DNA of 64,000 nucleotides, taken from the NCBI RefSeq assembly GCF_004342915.1, contig NZ_SLWL01000011.1, positions 62,001-126,000 on the forward strand, written 5' to 3'. The stretch is from Camelimonas lactis. GTDB lineage: Bacteria > Pseudomonadota > Alphaproteobacteria > Rhizobiales > Beijerinckiaceae. The notes below the pieces were generated by a model. The model saw only the letters and a program-made list of their open reading frames with translations. It searched no databases and was not told where the DNA came from. A program made the position numbers and the translations under genes. This document shows, piece after piece, positions 18,144 through 26,243 of the stretch (positions are counted from its first letter, which is position 1; every line of letters starts with the position of its first letter).

Positions 18144-18735
18144 CGGACGGTCCGGCGCCGGCTCCGCGCTCCGCGCCTTCGGCCCACGCCACGAGGCGGC
18201 GCATCAGATCCAGCGCCTGCTCCTGGTCGAGGGCGATGATGACCGGATCGCAATTGGCGAATTTGGGATCGAAGCGGAGCTGCACCCGACCATCGCCATA
18301 CGGATCGGACACGCCCGCGCCGATCGCCTCGATCGCCATGCGCAAACCGCTGGATGAGGCCGGTGGCGCTGGCGGGGCAGCGGACAGGGCCGCCCGCGCC
18401 AGGCCCGCCAGCTCGTCACGATCCGCGAATACATCCGTCGCGCCGGAAACGGAGGTCATCGCCAGGGCGCCGAACAGGTCGGGCGGCGGCGCGCCAGCGG
18501 AGGCGGCGAGCGGCTGGAGCCAGGCCTGGAGGGCGGGATCGAGCGCCTCGCCGCCAGCGTCGCGCGACGATGGCGCGGCTTCATCCAGACCATCCGGCGG
18601 CGCCGGGAGCGCGGCGTCGGGGAAATCGCCGGGCAGGTCGTTGGAGATTGGCGCCGGACCTGGGCCAGGCTCCTGAGGGGTATCCGGGCGGGTGGCCCCA
18701 AAGGTTCGCACCGTGGGCGACAGGGTAACGCGCAT
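18130..18735 (-). CDS. Hypothetical protein, Pro/Ala-rich N-terminus
   Basis: A 201-residue protein I do not recognise. Residues 1-115 are low-complexity and probably disordered (Pro, Ala, Gly, Asp). Residues 125-190 look folded, with VQLRFDPKFANCDPVIIALDQEQALDLMRRLVAWAEG giving two strands and a helix. There is no signal peptide or membrane segment. TGGAG lies before the ATG at 18735. Its last 14 bp overlap the start of the kinase-like membrane gene, so the two are translationally coupled and may act together; nothing else hints at function. Confidence 0.65.
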   Translation of the reverse strand: MRVTLSPTVRTFGATRPDTPQEPGPGPAPISNDLPGDFPDAALPAPPDGLDEAAPSSRDAGGEALDPALQAWLQPLAASAGAPPPDLFGALAMTSVSGATDVFADRDELAGLARAALSAAPPAPPASSSGLRMAIEAIGAGVSDPYGDGRVQLRFDPKFANCDPVIIALDQEQALDLMRRLVAWAEGAERGAGAGPSDASF

Positions 18736-18899
18736 CGTTCGGCTCCAGGCGCGGAAAGCATACGGACGCCAAAGGCCGGAGCCAACTGCCCCCGCGGTGT
18801 TTTGAACGCGAATTCGTCGTCCGAGCGCGCAGGGGCGGCGCCAACGTCAGCAATCCGCAGGCGGGCGCGGGGGCAAGCCCGGCCCGTATCCCGCCCTGA

Positions 18900-19184
18900 T
18901 TATCCCAGGGGCGGGGCGTCATCGCCCCGGACAATATCAAAGGTCAGCAACGGCCCGCTGTGAACCGAACCCGCGAGCCGGTGGCCGGCTTCATGCACCA
19001 TGTGGGGAATGTCGATCGCCGCCATGGGATCGGTGCAGCGCACGCGCAGGCGCGCCCCTGGCGCCATGCCGGCCAGCTCCCGCCGGGCGTAGAGCACCGG
19101 CAGCGGGCATTTCAGTCCACGCAGGTCAAGTTCACGCAAAGTTGCTCCGCCATCGTCCGTGTCACGCATGTGCGACGACGCCAT
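18900..19184 (-). CDS. TusA/SirA-like sulfurtransferase family protein
   Basis: A 94-residue protein of the TusA fold. The motif LDLRGLKCPLPVLYARREL at about 20-38 contains the conserved Cys-Pro, where the Cys carries persulfide in known members. The rest follows the usual beta-alpha-beta-alpha-beta-beta plan with CTDPMAAIDIPHMVHEAGH. Such proteins relay sulfur for tRNA thiolation, molybdenum cofactor or sulfur oxidation; no partner gene nearby decides which. GAGGAG lies just before the ATG at 19184. It is well separated from the upstream and downstream genes. Confidence 0.88.
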   Translation of the reverse strand: MASSHMRDTDDGGATLRELDLRGLKCPLPVLYARRELAGMAPGARLRVRCTDPMAAIDIPHMVHEAGHRLAGSVHSGPLLTFDIVRGDDAPPLG

Positions 19185-19597
19185 GTCTCCTCTCCATCAT
19201 CCAGAACTGCGGGCGGCGCCCGCCATGCCGTCAATAAGGGACCGGGCGGCGCGACGTCAAAACCTGACCTGTCCCCAATGGCGGCCGCCCCCAAAATATC
19301 CGCCGACCCGACGCCATCGGACTTGACGCGGCGCCCCGGGATTTGAACTAGTTGTCCCCGTCCGGAAGCGCGCGCCGGTCCGTCCGCCGGAACCCGCGCG
19401 GCGCGCTTCCATATCCGCCTGGGGCGCGCCCGTTCTGTCCGGGGCCGCGCATGCGCCCTGTTTCCGATGTCTCGCGTTTTCCATGCGCCGCCAGCCGTCG
19501 CGCAGCGCCGGAAAATGCCATAACAATCTGATTTCACGCAACTTCCACGCAAAAGCAGCATCCGTTTTTGCCAACGTTGCGCAGCAGGAAAGTCTCC
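19185..19597. other. 413-bp divergent intergenic region upstream of the aromatic amino acid genes
   Basis: No gene is supported. It separates divergent tusA-like and chorismate mutase genes. A TTGACG at 19323-19328 followed after 17 bp by AACTAG is a weak promoter candidate on the plus strand, about 250 bp before the chorismate mutase start. No leader peptide or attenuator was seen. Confidence 0.35.
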
Positions 19598-20437
19598 ATG
19601 TCCCAGCCGATCAGCGCGGAAGCCGCCGCCCGCCTTGCCGACCTGCGCGGTGAAATCGACCGCATCGACGCGGAGATGCACGCGCTGCTGATCGAACGTA
19701 GCCAGATCATCGACGAGCTGATCACGGTCAAAAGCACCCAGGCGTCGGGCTCAGCCTTCCGCCCGGGCCGCGAAGCCTCGATGATGCAGGCCATCGCCCG
19801 CCGCCATACCGGCTCACTGCCGCTCGACACCGCCGAGGGCATCTGGCGGGTGATCATCGCCACGTTCACCTGGATGCAGGCGCCGTTCAACGTGCATGCG
19901 GACATCAGCTCCGGCGACGGCCCGATGCGCGACAGCGCCCGGTTCCATTTCGGCTTCACCGTGCCGTACCTGCCCCATGGCAGCGCCGCCGACGTGATCG
20001 CGGCGGTGGGACGCTCCGCCGGCGATGTGGGGATTTTCCGCGCCGACAGCGGCGTCAGCTCCCTCGCCTGGTGGGATGCGCTGACCGACGCCGCGGCGCC
20101 AAAAATCATTGCCCGCCTGCCGTTCATCGAGCGGCCGGACCATCCCGCCGGCACGCCGGTGTTCGTGGTGTCCAAGCCGCTGGCCGATGCGGCGGTGCGC
20201 GAAACCATCCTCTACGCCGCCAGGGTGGAGCGCTGGCCGGAGAACGCCGCCGCCGCGCTGGCCGGCGTGGGCGCCGAGGTCATCGGCAGCGCCGGCGCTT
20301 CCGGGGGGCTGTCGCTGCTGATCGCCGCGCCTGGCGCGCTGGCTCCCGACGCAATGGCCGCCGCCCTGCCCCAGGCCGCCGGCCGCGCGGCGCTGGTCGA
20401 AGTGGGCAGCCACGCCGACCGCTTCCGCATGACGTGA
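19598..20437 (+). CDS. Chorismate mutase (AroQ type) with long C-terminal domain
   Basis: A 279-residue protein. Residues 10-100 are an AroQ chorismate mutase: ADLRGEIDRIDAEMHALLIERSQII with the usual Arg/Asp/Glu pattern, then FRPGREASMMQAIARRH. It converts chorismate to prephenate. The remaining 180 residues (from about FHFGFTVPYLPHG to VEVGSHADRF) are not needed for mutase activity in simple AroQ proteins and do not show the TRF signature of prephenate dehydratase; their role is unknown to me. AGGAAAG precedes the ATG at 19598. It heads a run with hisC and tyrC, so the operon makes tyrosine and phenylalanine precursors. Confidence 0.88.
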   Translation: MSQPISAEAAARLADLRGEIDRIDAEMHALLIERSQIIDELITVKSTQASGSAFRPGREASMMQAIARRHTGSLPLDTAEGIWRVIIATFTWMQAPFNVHADISSGDGPMRDSARFHFGFTVPYLPHGSAADVIAAVGRSAGDVGIFRADSGVSSLAWWDALTDAAAPKIIARLPFIERPDHPAGTPVFVVSKPLADAAVRETILYAARVERWPENAAAALAGVGAEVIGSAGASGGLSLLIAAPGALAPDAMAAALPQAAGRAALVEVGSHADRFRMT

Positions 20438-20489
20438 GCCCGACGACGCCAGGGCGCCCGTGATCCTTGCGCCCAGGTCGGCGCGAGAC

Positions 20490-20521
20490 GGCGCATGGGC
20501 GAAATGGCGCATGGGCGAAAC
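20490..20521. repeat. 16-bp tandem repeat, two copies plus a third partial
   Basis: GGCGCATGGGCGAAA(T/C) occurs at 20490-20505 and 20506-20521, and its core GGCGCATGGGCG recurs near 20553-20564. It lies between chorismate mutase and hisC. No function is evident. Confidence 0.65.
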
Positions 20522-20599
20522 GGCGCCGGGCGGGATAGCCGTCTGGACGGGATGGCGCATGGGCGGCGCGGCGCCGGGGCGGACGGACGCCCGGGGGGC

Positions 20600-20637
20600 G
20601 ATCTTTTCCGAAAAGTGGTTCCCACTTTTCGCCGATC
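20600..20637. repeat. Rhizobiales-type extragenic palindrome
   Basis: GATCTTTTCCGAAAAGTGG, a TTC loop, then CCACTTTTCG and an outer GATC. The perfect stem is 10 bp (20609-20618 with 20622-20631). I recall near-identical dispersed palindromes in many Rhizobiales genomes. It lies 40 bp before the hisC start and could affect transcript folding there. It is the only copy I found in this window. Confidence 0.7.
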
Positions 20638-20676
20638 TGCTCTATAGCTGCCCGCGTCCAACTGGAGTTCAAGCTG

Positions 20677-21780
20677 ATGGCCAATTCAGAGGCCCGCCCT
20701 GTTCCGCGCCCCGGCGTGCTGTCGATCGCCCCCTATGTCCCGGGCCGCAGCGAAGCCCCCGGCGTCGCGAAAGTCTACAAGCTCTCGTCCAACGAAACGC
20801 CGCTGGGTCCCAGCCCCCACGCCATCGCAGCTTACCGGAACGCCGCGGACCATCTGGAAGCCTATCCCGACGGCGCCGCGACGCGCCTGCGCGCCGCCAT
20901 CGGCGCCCGCTATGGCCTCGACGCCAACCGCATCATCTGCGGCGCCGGCTCCGATGAGCTGCTGAACCTGATCGCCCACACCTATATCGGCCCGGGCGAC
21001 GAAGGCCTGTTCAGCCAGCACGGCTTCCTTGTCTACAAGATCGCCATCACCGCTGCCGGCGGAACGCCGGTGGTCGCGCCGGAGCGGGATTACACCACCG
21101 ATGTCGACGCCCTGCTCGCCGCCGTGACGGAGCGGACGAAAGTGGTGTTCGTCGCCAATCCGAACAATCCCACCGGCACCTATATTCCGCATGACGAAAT
21201 GGCTCGGCTGCGCGCCGGCCTGCCGCCGCACGTGCTGCTGGTGATCGACGCCGCCTACACCGAATATGTCCGCGCGAATGACTACAGCTCGGGCCTGGAG
21301 ATGGCGGCCAGCCTGCCCAACGTGCTGATGACGCGCACCTTCTCCAAGATCCATGGTCTGGCCGGGCTGCGCATCGGCTGGGCCTTCGGCCCGGCGGAGG
21401 TGATCGACGCGCTGAACCGGGTGCGCGGTCCCTTCAATGTCAGCGCTCCGGCGATCGCCGCCGGCGTCGCCGCCATGGAAGATCCGGCGCACGAGGCGCG
21501 CGCGGCCGAGCACAACCTGACCTGGCTGGCCTGGGTGACCGAACAGGTGCGGGCGCTCGGCCTCGACGTCACCCCCAGCGTCGGCAATTTCGTGCTGATC
21601 CATTTTCCGGACACGCCCGGCGGGACGGCGCGCGACGCTGATGCATTCCTGCTGAAGCGCGGCCTGGTGCTGCGCGCCGTGGCGTCCTACGGCCTGCCCG
21701 ACGCCCTGCGCATGACCATTGGTTCGGAAGAAGCCAACCGTCTCGTCATCGACGCGCTGCGCGACTTTCTGAAGCGGTGA
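20677..21780 (+). CDS. hisC: Histidinol-phosphate / aromatic amino acid aminotransferase
   Basis: A 367-residue fold-type I PLP aminotransferase. It shows [13 protein letters not shown], the cofactor segment [28 protein letters not shown] and the PLP lysine in [15 protein letters not shown] (Lys224), then the C-terminal [11 protein letters not shown]. The context between chorismate mutase and prephenate dehydrogenase suggests it also serves tyrosine/phenylalanine (or arogenate) transamination, which HisC-family enzymes often do. TGGAG lies upstream of the ATG. The tyrC start follows the stop by one base. Confidence 0.93.
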   Translation: MANSEARPVPRPGVLSIAPYVPGRSEAPGVAKVYKLSSNETPLGPSPHAIAAYRNAADHLEAYPDGAATRLRAAIGARYGLDANRIICGAGSDELLNLIAHTYIGPGDEGLFSQHGFLVYKIAITAAGGTPVVAPERDYTTDVDALLAAVTERTKVVFVANPNNPTGTYIPHDEMARLRAGLPPHVLLVIDAAYTEYVRANDYSSGLEMAASLPNVLMTRTFSKIHGLAGLRIGWAFGPAEVIDALNRVRGPFNVSAPAIAAGVAAMEDPAHEARAAEHNLTWLAWVTEQVRALGLDVTPSVGNFVLIHFPDTPGGTARDADAFLLKRGLVLRAVASYGLPDALRMTIGSEEANRLVIDALRDFLKR

Positions 21781-21781
21781 C

Positions 21782-22777
21782 ATGAGCGACATGGGCAGCC
21801 ACCTCGTGGACGCAACAGCAGCAGCAAACGCAGGGGCGTCCGTGGCCAAGGCGTCCGTGGTCAACCGGCTGGCGATCATCGGCATCGGCCTCATCGGCTC
21901 CTCGATCGCGCGGGCGGCGCGCCAGCATGGCCTCGCCGGCGCGATCGCCATCGCTGACGCCAGCCCGGAGGCGGTGGCCACCGCCAGCCGGCTCGGCCTT
22001 GGCGATGCGTGCGGAACCGACGCCGCCACAGCGGTCGCGGACGCGGACCTGGTGATCCTGTGCGTGCCGGTGGGCGCCATGGGTCAGGTGGGCGCGGCCA
22101 TCGCCGGCGCCCTGAAGCCCGGGGCGATCGTGTCGGACGTGGGATCGGTCAAGGGCGCCGTCATGGCGCAGCTCGCGCCGCATCTGCCGGGCGGCGTGCA
22201 TCTGATCCCGGCGCACCCGGTGGCCGGTACCGAGAACTCCGGCCCGGAGGCCGGTTTCGCCACCCTGTTCCATAACCGCTGGTGCATCGTCACGCCGCCC
22301 GAGGGCGCCAGCCAGCAGGCGGTGGACGCCCTATGCGCCTTCTGGGCCGGCATGGGCGCCAATGTGGAGACCATGAGCGCCGAACGGCACGATCTGGTGC
22401 TCGCGGTCACCAGTCACCTGCCGCACCTGATCGCCTACAACATCGTCGGCACCGCCGCCGACCTGGAGCAGGTGACGCGCTCGGAAGTAATCAAGTTCTC
22501 CGCCGGCGGCTTTCGCGACTTCACCCGCATCGCCGCCTCCGACCCGACCATGTGGCGCGACATCTTCCTGAACAACAAGGACGCCGTGCTGGAGATGATC
22601 GGGCGCTTCAACGAGGACCTGGCCGCGCTCGCCCGGGCGATCCGCTGGGGCGACGGCGACGCGCTGTTCGAGCTGTTCACCCGCACGCGCGCCATCCGGC
22701 GCGGCATCATCGACAGCGGTCAGGAAACCGCCGAGCCGGACTTCGGCCGCCGCCACGAGGATGACGCGACGGCCTGA
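21782..22777 (+). CDS. tyrC: Prephenate/arogenate (cyclohexadienyl) dehydrogenase
   Basis: A 331-residue NAD(P)-dependent enzyme of tyrosine synthesis that oxidatively decarboxylates prephenate or arogenate. The dinucleotide fold is LAIIGIGLIGSS at 30-41, preceded by about 25 extra residues, so a later start is possible. The substrate motif HPVAGTENSGPEAG and the helical C-terminal domain with TSHLPHLIAYNIVG are clear. Its ATG lies one base after the hisC stop, and a strong terminator 88 bp after its own stop closes the unit. Confidence 0.94.
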   Translation: MSDMGSHLVDATAAANAGASVAKASVVNRLAIIGIGLIGSSIARAARQHGLAGAIAIADASPEAVATASRLGLGDACGTDAATAVADADLVILCVPVGAMGQVGAAIAGALKPGAIVSDVGSVKGAVMAQLAPHLPGGVHLIPAHPVAGTENSGPEAGFATLFHNRWCIVTPPEGASQQAVDALCAFWAGMGANVETMSAERHDLVLAVTSHLPHLIAYNIVGTAADLEQVTRSEVIKFSAGGFRDFTRIAASDPTMWRDIFLNNKDAVLEMIGRFNEDLAALARAIRWGDGDALFELFTRTRAIRRGIIDSGQETAEPDFGRRHEDDATA

Positions 22778-22864
22778 CATGGCGCCGTGCTGGCCAGCCG
22801 GCCGGTGGAACGCGCGAGGTGGGCGCGCGAAGTAGATGGGGGAAGCGGCAAGCTGTTCCTGATC

Positions 22865-22899
22865 GGCCCGGCGATGTCCCGCCGGGCCATTTTTCTTTC
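22865..22899 (+). terminator. Rho-independent terminator of the chorismate mutase-hisC-tyrC unit
   Basis: A 9-bp perfect stem (22865-22873 with 22880-22888) around a 6-nt loop, followed directly by ATTTTTCTTTC on the plus strand. It ends nine bases before the stop codon of the convergent DUF2125 gene. Confidence 0.9.
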
Positions 22900-22907
22900 A
22901 CTGGCCG

Positions 22908-24011
22908 TCAGTACAGCGGCGGCAGGCGCATCACCGGGAACGGGCCGATCATCAGCCGGCCCTCGGCGAAGACCAGCGGCGGCATCGGCGTCAATGGCGG
23001 CGCCGGCGGCTGGCCGTCCGCCGCGTCGCCCTGCCGTTGCGCGCCCTGGCCGCCGCCGAGCATGGCCAGACCGCCCGCCAGCAGGCCGCCCATGCCGCCG
23101 CGCCGGCCCGTGAGGCGCGCCAGCAGTTCAGAAACGCCGGCGGCCTTCACGTCCAGCTGACCCGACAGGCGGCGCAGGTCATCAACGCCCAGTTCGCCGC
23201 GCGCTTCGATAATCTGGTCACCGCGCGTCAGCTTCAGCAGCGCCACCTTCAGCCGGCCGCCAGCGGCGCGCCAGGCGTCGATCTGGGCGGGCCCCGCGCC
23301 TTTCACAAAAACCCCGGCATGGTCGAGTCCGGCCTGCAATTCGACGTTGGCGGGCGCCGGATTACCCAGCAGGGCGTCCGCCACCGGCGACGTCGCCTTC
23401 ACCAGTTGCGAAGCCACATCCCACATCTCGCGGTCGCCGGCGGCGGCGGGGTCGGGTCGCACGTGCGCTTCCCAAGCCTCGGCCCGGCCGAGCAGGGTTT
23501 CGCCGCCATTGCTGTCGAGGGCGGCCAGCACCGGTTTCTTCATGTAAGCCGACATGCGGGAGAAGGCGTTCGCCGTCCGGCGGACGCTGAGGGAAAAGCC
23601 CTCCCAACCGAGGCGCAACGTTTCGGGACGCCCCTCCTCACGCACCGTCACCGGTCCGGTGAAATCCAGCACCACGAGGTTCGGATCATAAATCTGCGCG
23701 ACAGCCCTGAAACTGGCCATCTCCCCCTGAACGCGGCGGCCGTCGCCAAGCCGGCCATCGAAAGTGGGACGGGTGCAGGAAATCTCGAACCGCAGGGGGA
23801 AGCCGGACAGGGCGCGATCCGGGCAGGTCCACTGGCGGCCGCGCCCCGCTTCCGTCGTCAGCCAGGCGTCCACCGCGTCATCGACCCGGTCCCGGGCGAT
23901 GAACCAGAAGGCCGAAACGCCGGCCGCCAGCACCAGCAACAGGATGTAGGGCAGATAAAGCGCCCAGCGGGCCACACGGCGGGGCGCTGGTGATACGGGT
24001 TGTTCGCTCAC
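22908..24011 (-). CDS. DUF2125 family protein
   Basis: A 367-residue membrane-anchored periplasmic protein. One membrane helix at about 14-38 (WALYLPYILLLVLAAGVSAFWF) follows a short cytoplasmic start. Then come WTCPDRALSGFPLRFEISC with a likely disulfide pair, and repeated beta-rich stretches. The end, PMPPLVFAEGRLMIGPFPVM, is characteristic of DUF2125, an alphaproteobacterial family of unknown function. A Gly-rich linker (RRGGMGGLLAGGLAMLGGG) precedes it. The start is a GTG at 24011 with GGGAGAA upstream; reading further upstream gives an untypical Arg/Gly-rich extension. It is convergent with tyrC, a neighbourhood I recall from other Rhizobiales. Confidence 0.85.
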   Translation of the reverse strand: MSEQPVSPAPRRVARWALYLPYILLLVLAAGVSAFWFIARDRVDDAVDAWLTTEAGRGRQWTCPDRALSGFPLRFEISCTRPTFDGRLGDGRRVQGEMASFRAVAQIYDPNLVVLDFTGPVTVREEGRPETLRLGWEGFSLSVRRTANAFSRMSAYMKKPVLAALDSNGGETLLGRAEAWEAHVRPDPAAAGDREMWDVASQLVKATSPVADALLGNPAPANVELQAGLDHAGVFVKGAGPAQIDAWRAAGGRLKVALLKLTRGDQIIEARGELGVDDLRRLSGQLDVKAAGVSELLARLTGRRGGMGGLLAGGLAMLGGGQGAQRQGDAADGQPPAPPLTPMPPLVFAEGRLMIGPFPVMRLPPLY

Positions 24012-24825
24012 GCGATTCTCCCTGAAGCGATTTGCTGGCGCGGCGCCGTCCGCCGCCGCTGAAACTGCATGAAACCGAAGGACAGGACAAACGCCCGGCC
24101 GAGGCTGACCGGAGTTTGCGCCGCGGCGGCGGCGAAATCCTGGCGACGCCGGATTGCAAATCCGGCGCCCCGCGCCAACGCCGGCGCGCCATATCAATAC
24201 CAGAACGTCCGCCAGGCGCCAGGGCGGGAGCCCCTGCCCCGGTCTTCCGGACTGGACGAACCCGGAAGACGGGCCCTGCAACCGTGCGCCACGACACGGG
24301 CATGGGGCTGCGTGTTCTCCTGCACCAGGACCGACGGCCGTCAGGCGGCGCGCGCCGTCCTGCCCTGTCAGCCCCCCGCTTTCTTGCCTTTCCCGCCTTG
24401 TCCTCCCCCCTTTCCCTGCCCCCTTAGCCCTGCCCGCATGAGGGCCGGGACGCGAACCGCAGGATCGTTGCGCACCGGCCGGGGCTGCGGACATGGGCGC
24501 CGGACGACAGACGGGTCCTCTGGATCGGCGGCGCGGCTCCCGCTTTATATCGCGAAGCAAAACCCGTATGAACGCCCCCGGATTTTCCACGTCAGGGGCT
24601 TTTGTGAGAAGCGATGGCGTGGTTCGCGGAGAGAATGCGTCAAATCAGCAATATTGCGTCCTTCCAGCGAACCAGACCGGCCGGGAGCGCTCGCGCTTCG
24701 GCGCCTGAGGGCGCAGGGCGGTCTGGCCTCGCCAGACCCTTCTTGCGGCCGGCCTGACCCGCCTGGCGCAGGTTCCGGCGGGCGCGGCGCGCTCACTCTT
24801 CACTTTCCCGGCGGGGCGGGACGTC
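24012..24825. other. 814-bp intergenic region
   Basis: It lies between divergent DUF2125 and chaC genes. Several frames are open but they overlap one another, lack ribosome binding sites and give Arg/Pro/Gly-rich peptides, so I call no gene. A hairpin at about 24148-24168 imitates a tRNA-Cys anticodon arm but lacks T and D arms. Promoters for both flanking genes must be here. Confidence 0.5.
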
Positions 24826-25362
24826 ATGACAGAAGCTTCTGAGGATTTGTGGGTATTCGGCTACGGTTCGCTGATGTGGCGGCCCGGCTTTGACTATATC
24901 GAGCGGCGCGCCGGCCTGGTGCGCGGCTATCACCGCGCGCTCTGCGTTTACTCATTCCACCATCGCGGCACGCCGCAGGAGCCGGGGCTGGTCATGGGAC
25001 TGGACCGGGGCGGCTCGTGCCGTGGCGCCGCGTTTCGGGTCGCCGCTGGAAAGCGGGCCGACACCATCGCCTATCTGCGCGAACGCGAGCAGGTGACCGG
25101 CGTTTATCTGGAGCGCAGCGCCGCCGCCACCCTCGACAATGGCCAGACCGTGCCGGCGCTGGTCTATGTGGTGGACCGCCGGCATGAACAATACGCCGGC
25201 AGGCTCGACGTGGACGCAGTCGTCGCCATCGTGCGGCGCGGCCGCGGCGTTTCAGGCTACAATCCCGACTACGTGCGGAACACCCAGAGCCATCTGGTCG
25301 AAATGGGCGTCCACGACCCATGGCTCACCCAGGTCGTCAACCGGCTCGACCAGGAGTTTTGA
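24826..25362 (+). CDS. chaC: Glutathione-specific gamma-glutamylcyclotransferase
   Basis: A 178-residue ChaC-family enzyme that cleaves glutathione to 5-oxoproline and Cys-Gly in the cytosol. The substrate-binding GYGSLMW is at residues 12-18, followed by RAGLVRGYHRALCVYSFHHRG. The catalytic glutamate is expected in LREREQVTGVYLE, and the end GVSGYNPDYVRNTQSHL is conserved. Length is normal. The ATG follows GGCGGGGCGGGACGTC, a weak ribosome binding site. It is convergent with the SOS-box gene downstream. Confidence 0.94.
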   Translation: MTEASEDLWVFGYGSLMWRPGFDYIERRAGLVRGYHRALCVYSFHHRGTPQEPGLVMGLDRGGSCRGAAFRVAAGKRADTIAYLREREQVTGVYLERSAAATLDNGQTVPALVYVVDRRHEQYAGRLDVDAVVAIVRRGRGVSGYNPDYVRNTQSHLVEMGVHDPWLTQVVNRLDQEF

Positions 25363-25450
25363 CGCGCGGGATACACCCCCGGCGGGGCGGGCATGGACTA
25401 CCCGGAGTGACGCCGGGGCGCTGGCGGCGCAGCCGCCACGCCGCCCTGCC

Positions 25451-26002
25451 TCAGGCGGTCAGATCCAGCAATGTGCGCTGGCGGGCGGCGGCGTCGCGCG
25501 CCAGCAGATGCACGTGCAGCTCCGTGGCGCCCCGCTGGCGCATGGCGGCGACCCAGCGCCCGTTGCCGCCGGCGGCGCCAGCCTCGCCGCTGTCGCGCCC
25601 TTCCAGCAGCACGGAGCAGCCGCCCGCGTCACGTTTGACCGCGAACAGCAGGGCGCCGTCGTATTCACAGGCGGGATCGGCTCCGTCGAGCGCGTGCTCC
25701 GAGACGATGTAACGCCGGCCTGAACGGCCGAGCCAGGCGCGGAAATGGTCGCCAAGGCCGTCGCCGGCGTCGGCGCCGCCTGATCCAAGATCAAGGGCAA
25801 GCGCGTCCTCGCGGGCGGCGCTGGCCGCGGCCGGGGCGATGTCAGCGATTCGCCGCGTCTCGCCGGCGCGGGCTGACGCGGGACCCGGCAGCGAGGACCG
25901 GAGCGACGACCATGTCCCGGAACCGCATTCCCCCCGGATCTGCCCCCGAAAAGGCGGCGACGGGCGATTGCGCGTAACCGGGAAACGGATGACGGAGGCC
26001 AT
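25451..26002 (-). CDS. Hypothetical protein preceded by an SOS (LexA) box
   Basis: A 183-residue soluble protein I do not recognise. Residues 1-75 are basic and low-complexity (MASVIRFPVTRNRPSPPFRG). From about 80 on it looks folded: DHFRAWLGRSGRRYIVSEH, then ALLFAVKRDAGGCSVLLEGRD, and ATELHVHLLARDAAARQ. The phrase GRRYIVSEH followed by alternating strands suggests a small alpha/beta domain. GGGGAAGG lies 5 nt before the ATG at 26002. A perfect GAAC-N7-GAAC lies 30 bp upstream, so damage-inducible expression is predicted. There is no nuclease, polymerase or toxin motif that I can see. It may be a cell-division or repair accessory protein, but that is only a guess from regulation. Confidence 0.65.
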   Translation of the reverse strand: MASVIRFPVTRNRPSPPFRGQIRGECGSGTWSSLRSSLPGPASARAGETRRIADIAPAAASAAREDALALDLGSGGADAGDGLGDHFRAWLGRSGRRYIVSEHALDGADPACEYDGALLFAVKRDAGGCSVLLEGRDSGEAGAAGGNGRWVAAMRQRGATELHVHLLARDAAARQRTLLDLTA

Positions 26003-26032
26003 GACGCGCCTTCCCCAAAACATGGTTAACTT

Positions 26033-26047
26033 GAACAAAAAGAGAAC
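26033..26047 (-). promoter_or_regulatory. Putative LexA operator (alphaproteobacterial SOS box)
   Basis: GAACAAAAAGAGAAC on the plus strand (GTTC-N7-GTTC on the minus strand) matches the known alphaproteobacterial LexA consensus exactly in both tetramers with the correct 7-bp spacing. It lies in an AT-rich island, 30 bp upstream of the start at 26002, overlapping the expected promoter. Confidence 0.7.
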
Positions 26048-26243
26048 AAATCATTCTCCGGGTCAAGCGCCACATCAGGTCAGACGTTACAGGATGAATT
26101 AGTGTTTTAAATCAATCATGCGCGGGTCATGGGGGCCGGCGCTGCCGCCGGTTGCGGACAGGCGCGCCCGCCCGGAAGGGCGCGAATCATCCGTGCGAAT
26201 CACCCACGCGCGGGCGTTTGCATGACGGGCGGCGGCGCGCCGG

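Noticed and set aside
24148-24168. Hairpin CCGGA-TTGCAAA-TCCGG resembling a tRNA-Cys(GCA) anticodon arm
   Set aside because: No T arm (GGTTCGA), no D arm and no acceptor stem can be built around it, so it is probably a coincidental stem-loop.
22908-24590. Longer 560-codon reading of the DUF2125 gene
   Set aside because: The family start lies at the GTG at 24011 with a good ribosome binding site, and the added 190 residues are low-complexity Arg/Gly/Pro.
24069-24842. Plus-strand open frame of 257 codons before chaC
   Set aside because: It is Arg/Pro/Ala-rich with no ribosome binding site or domain and runs into the chaC start in another frame.
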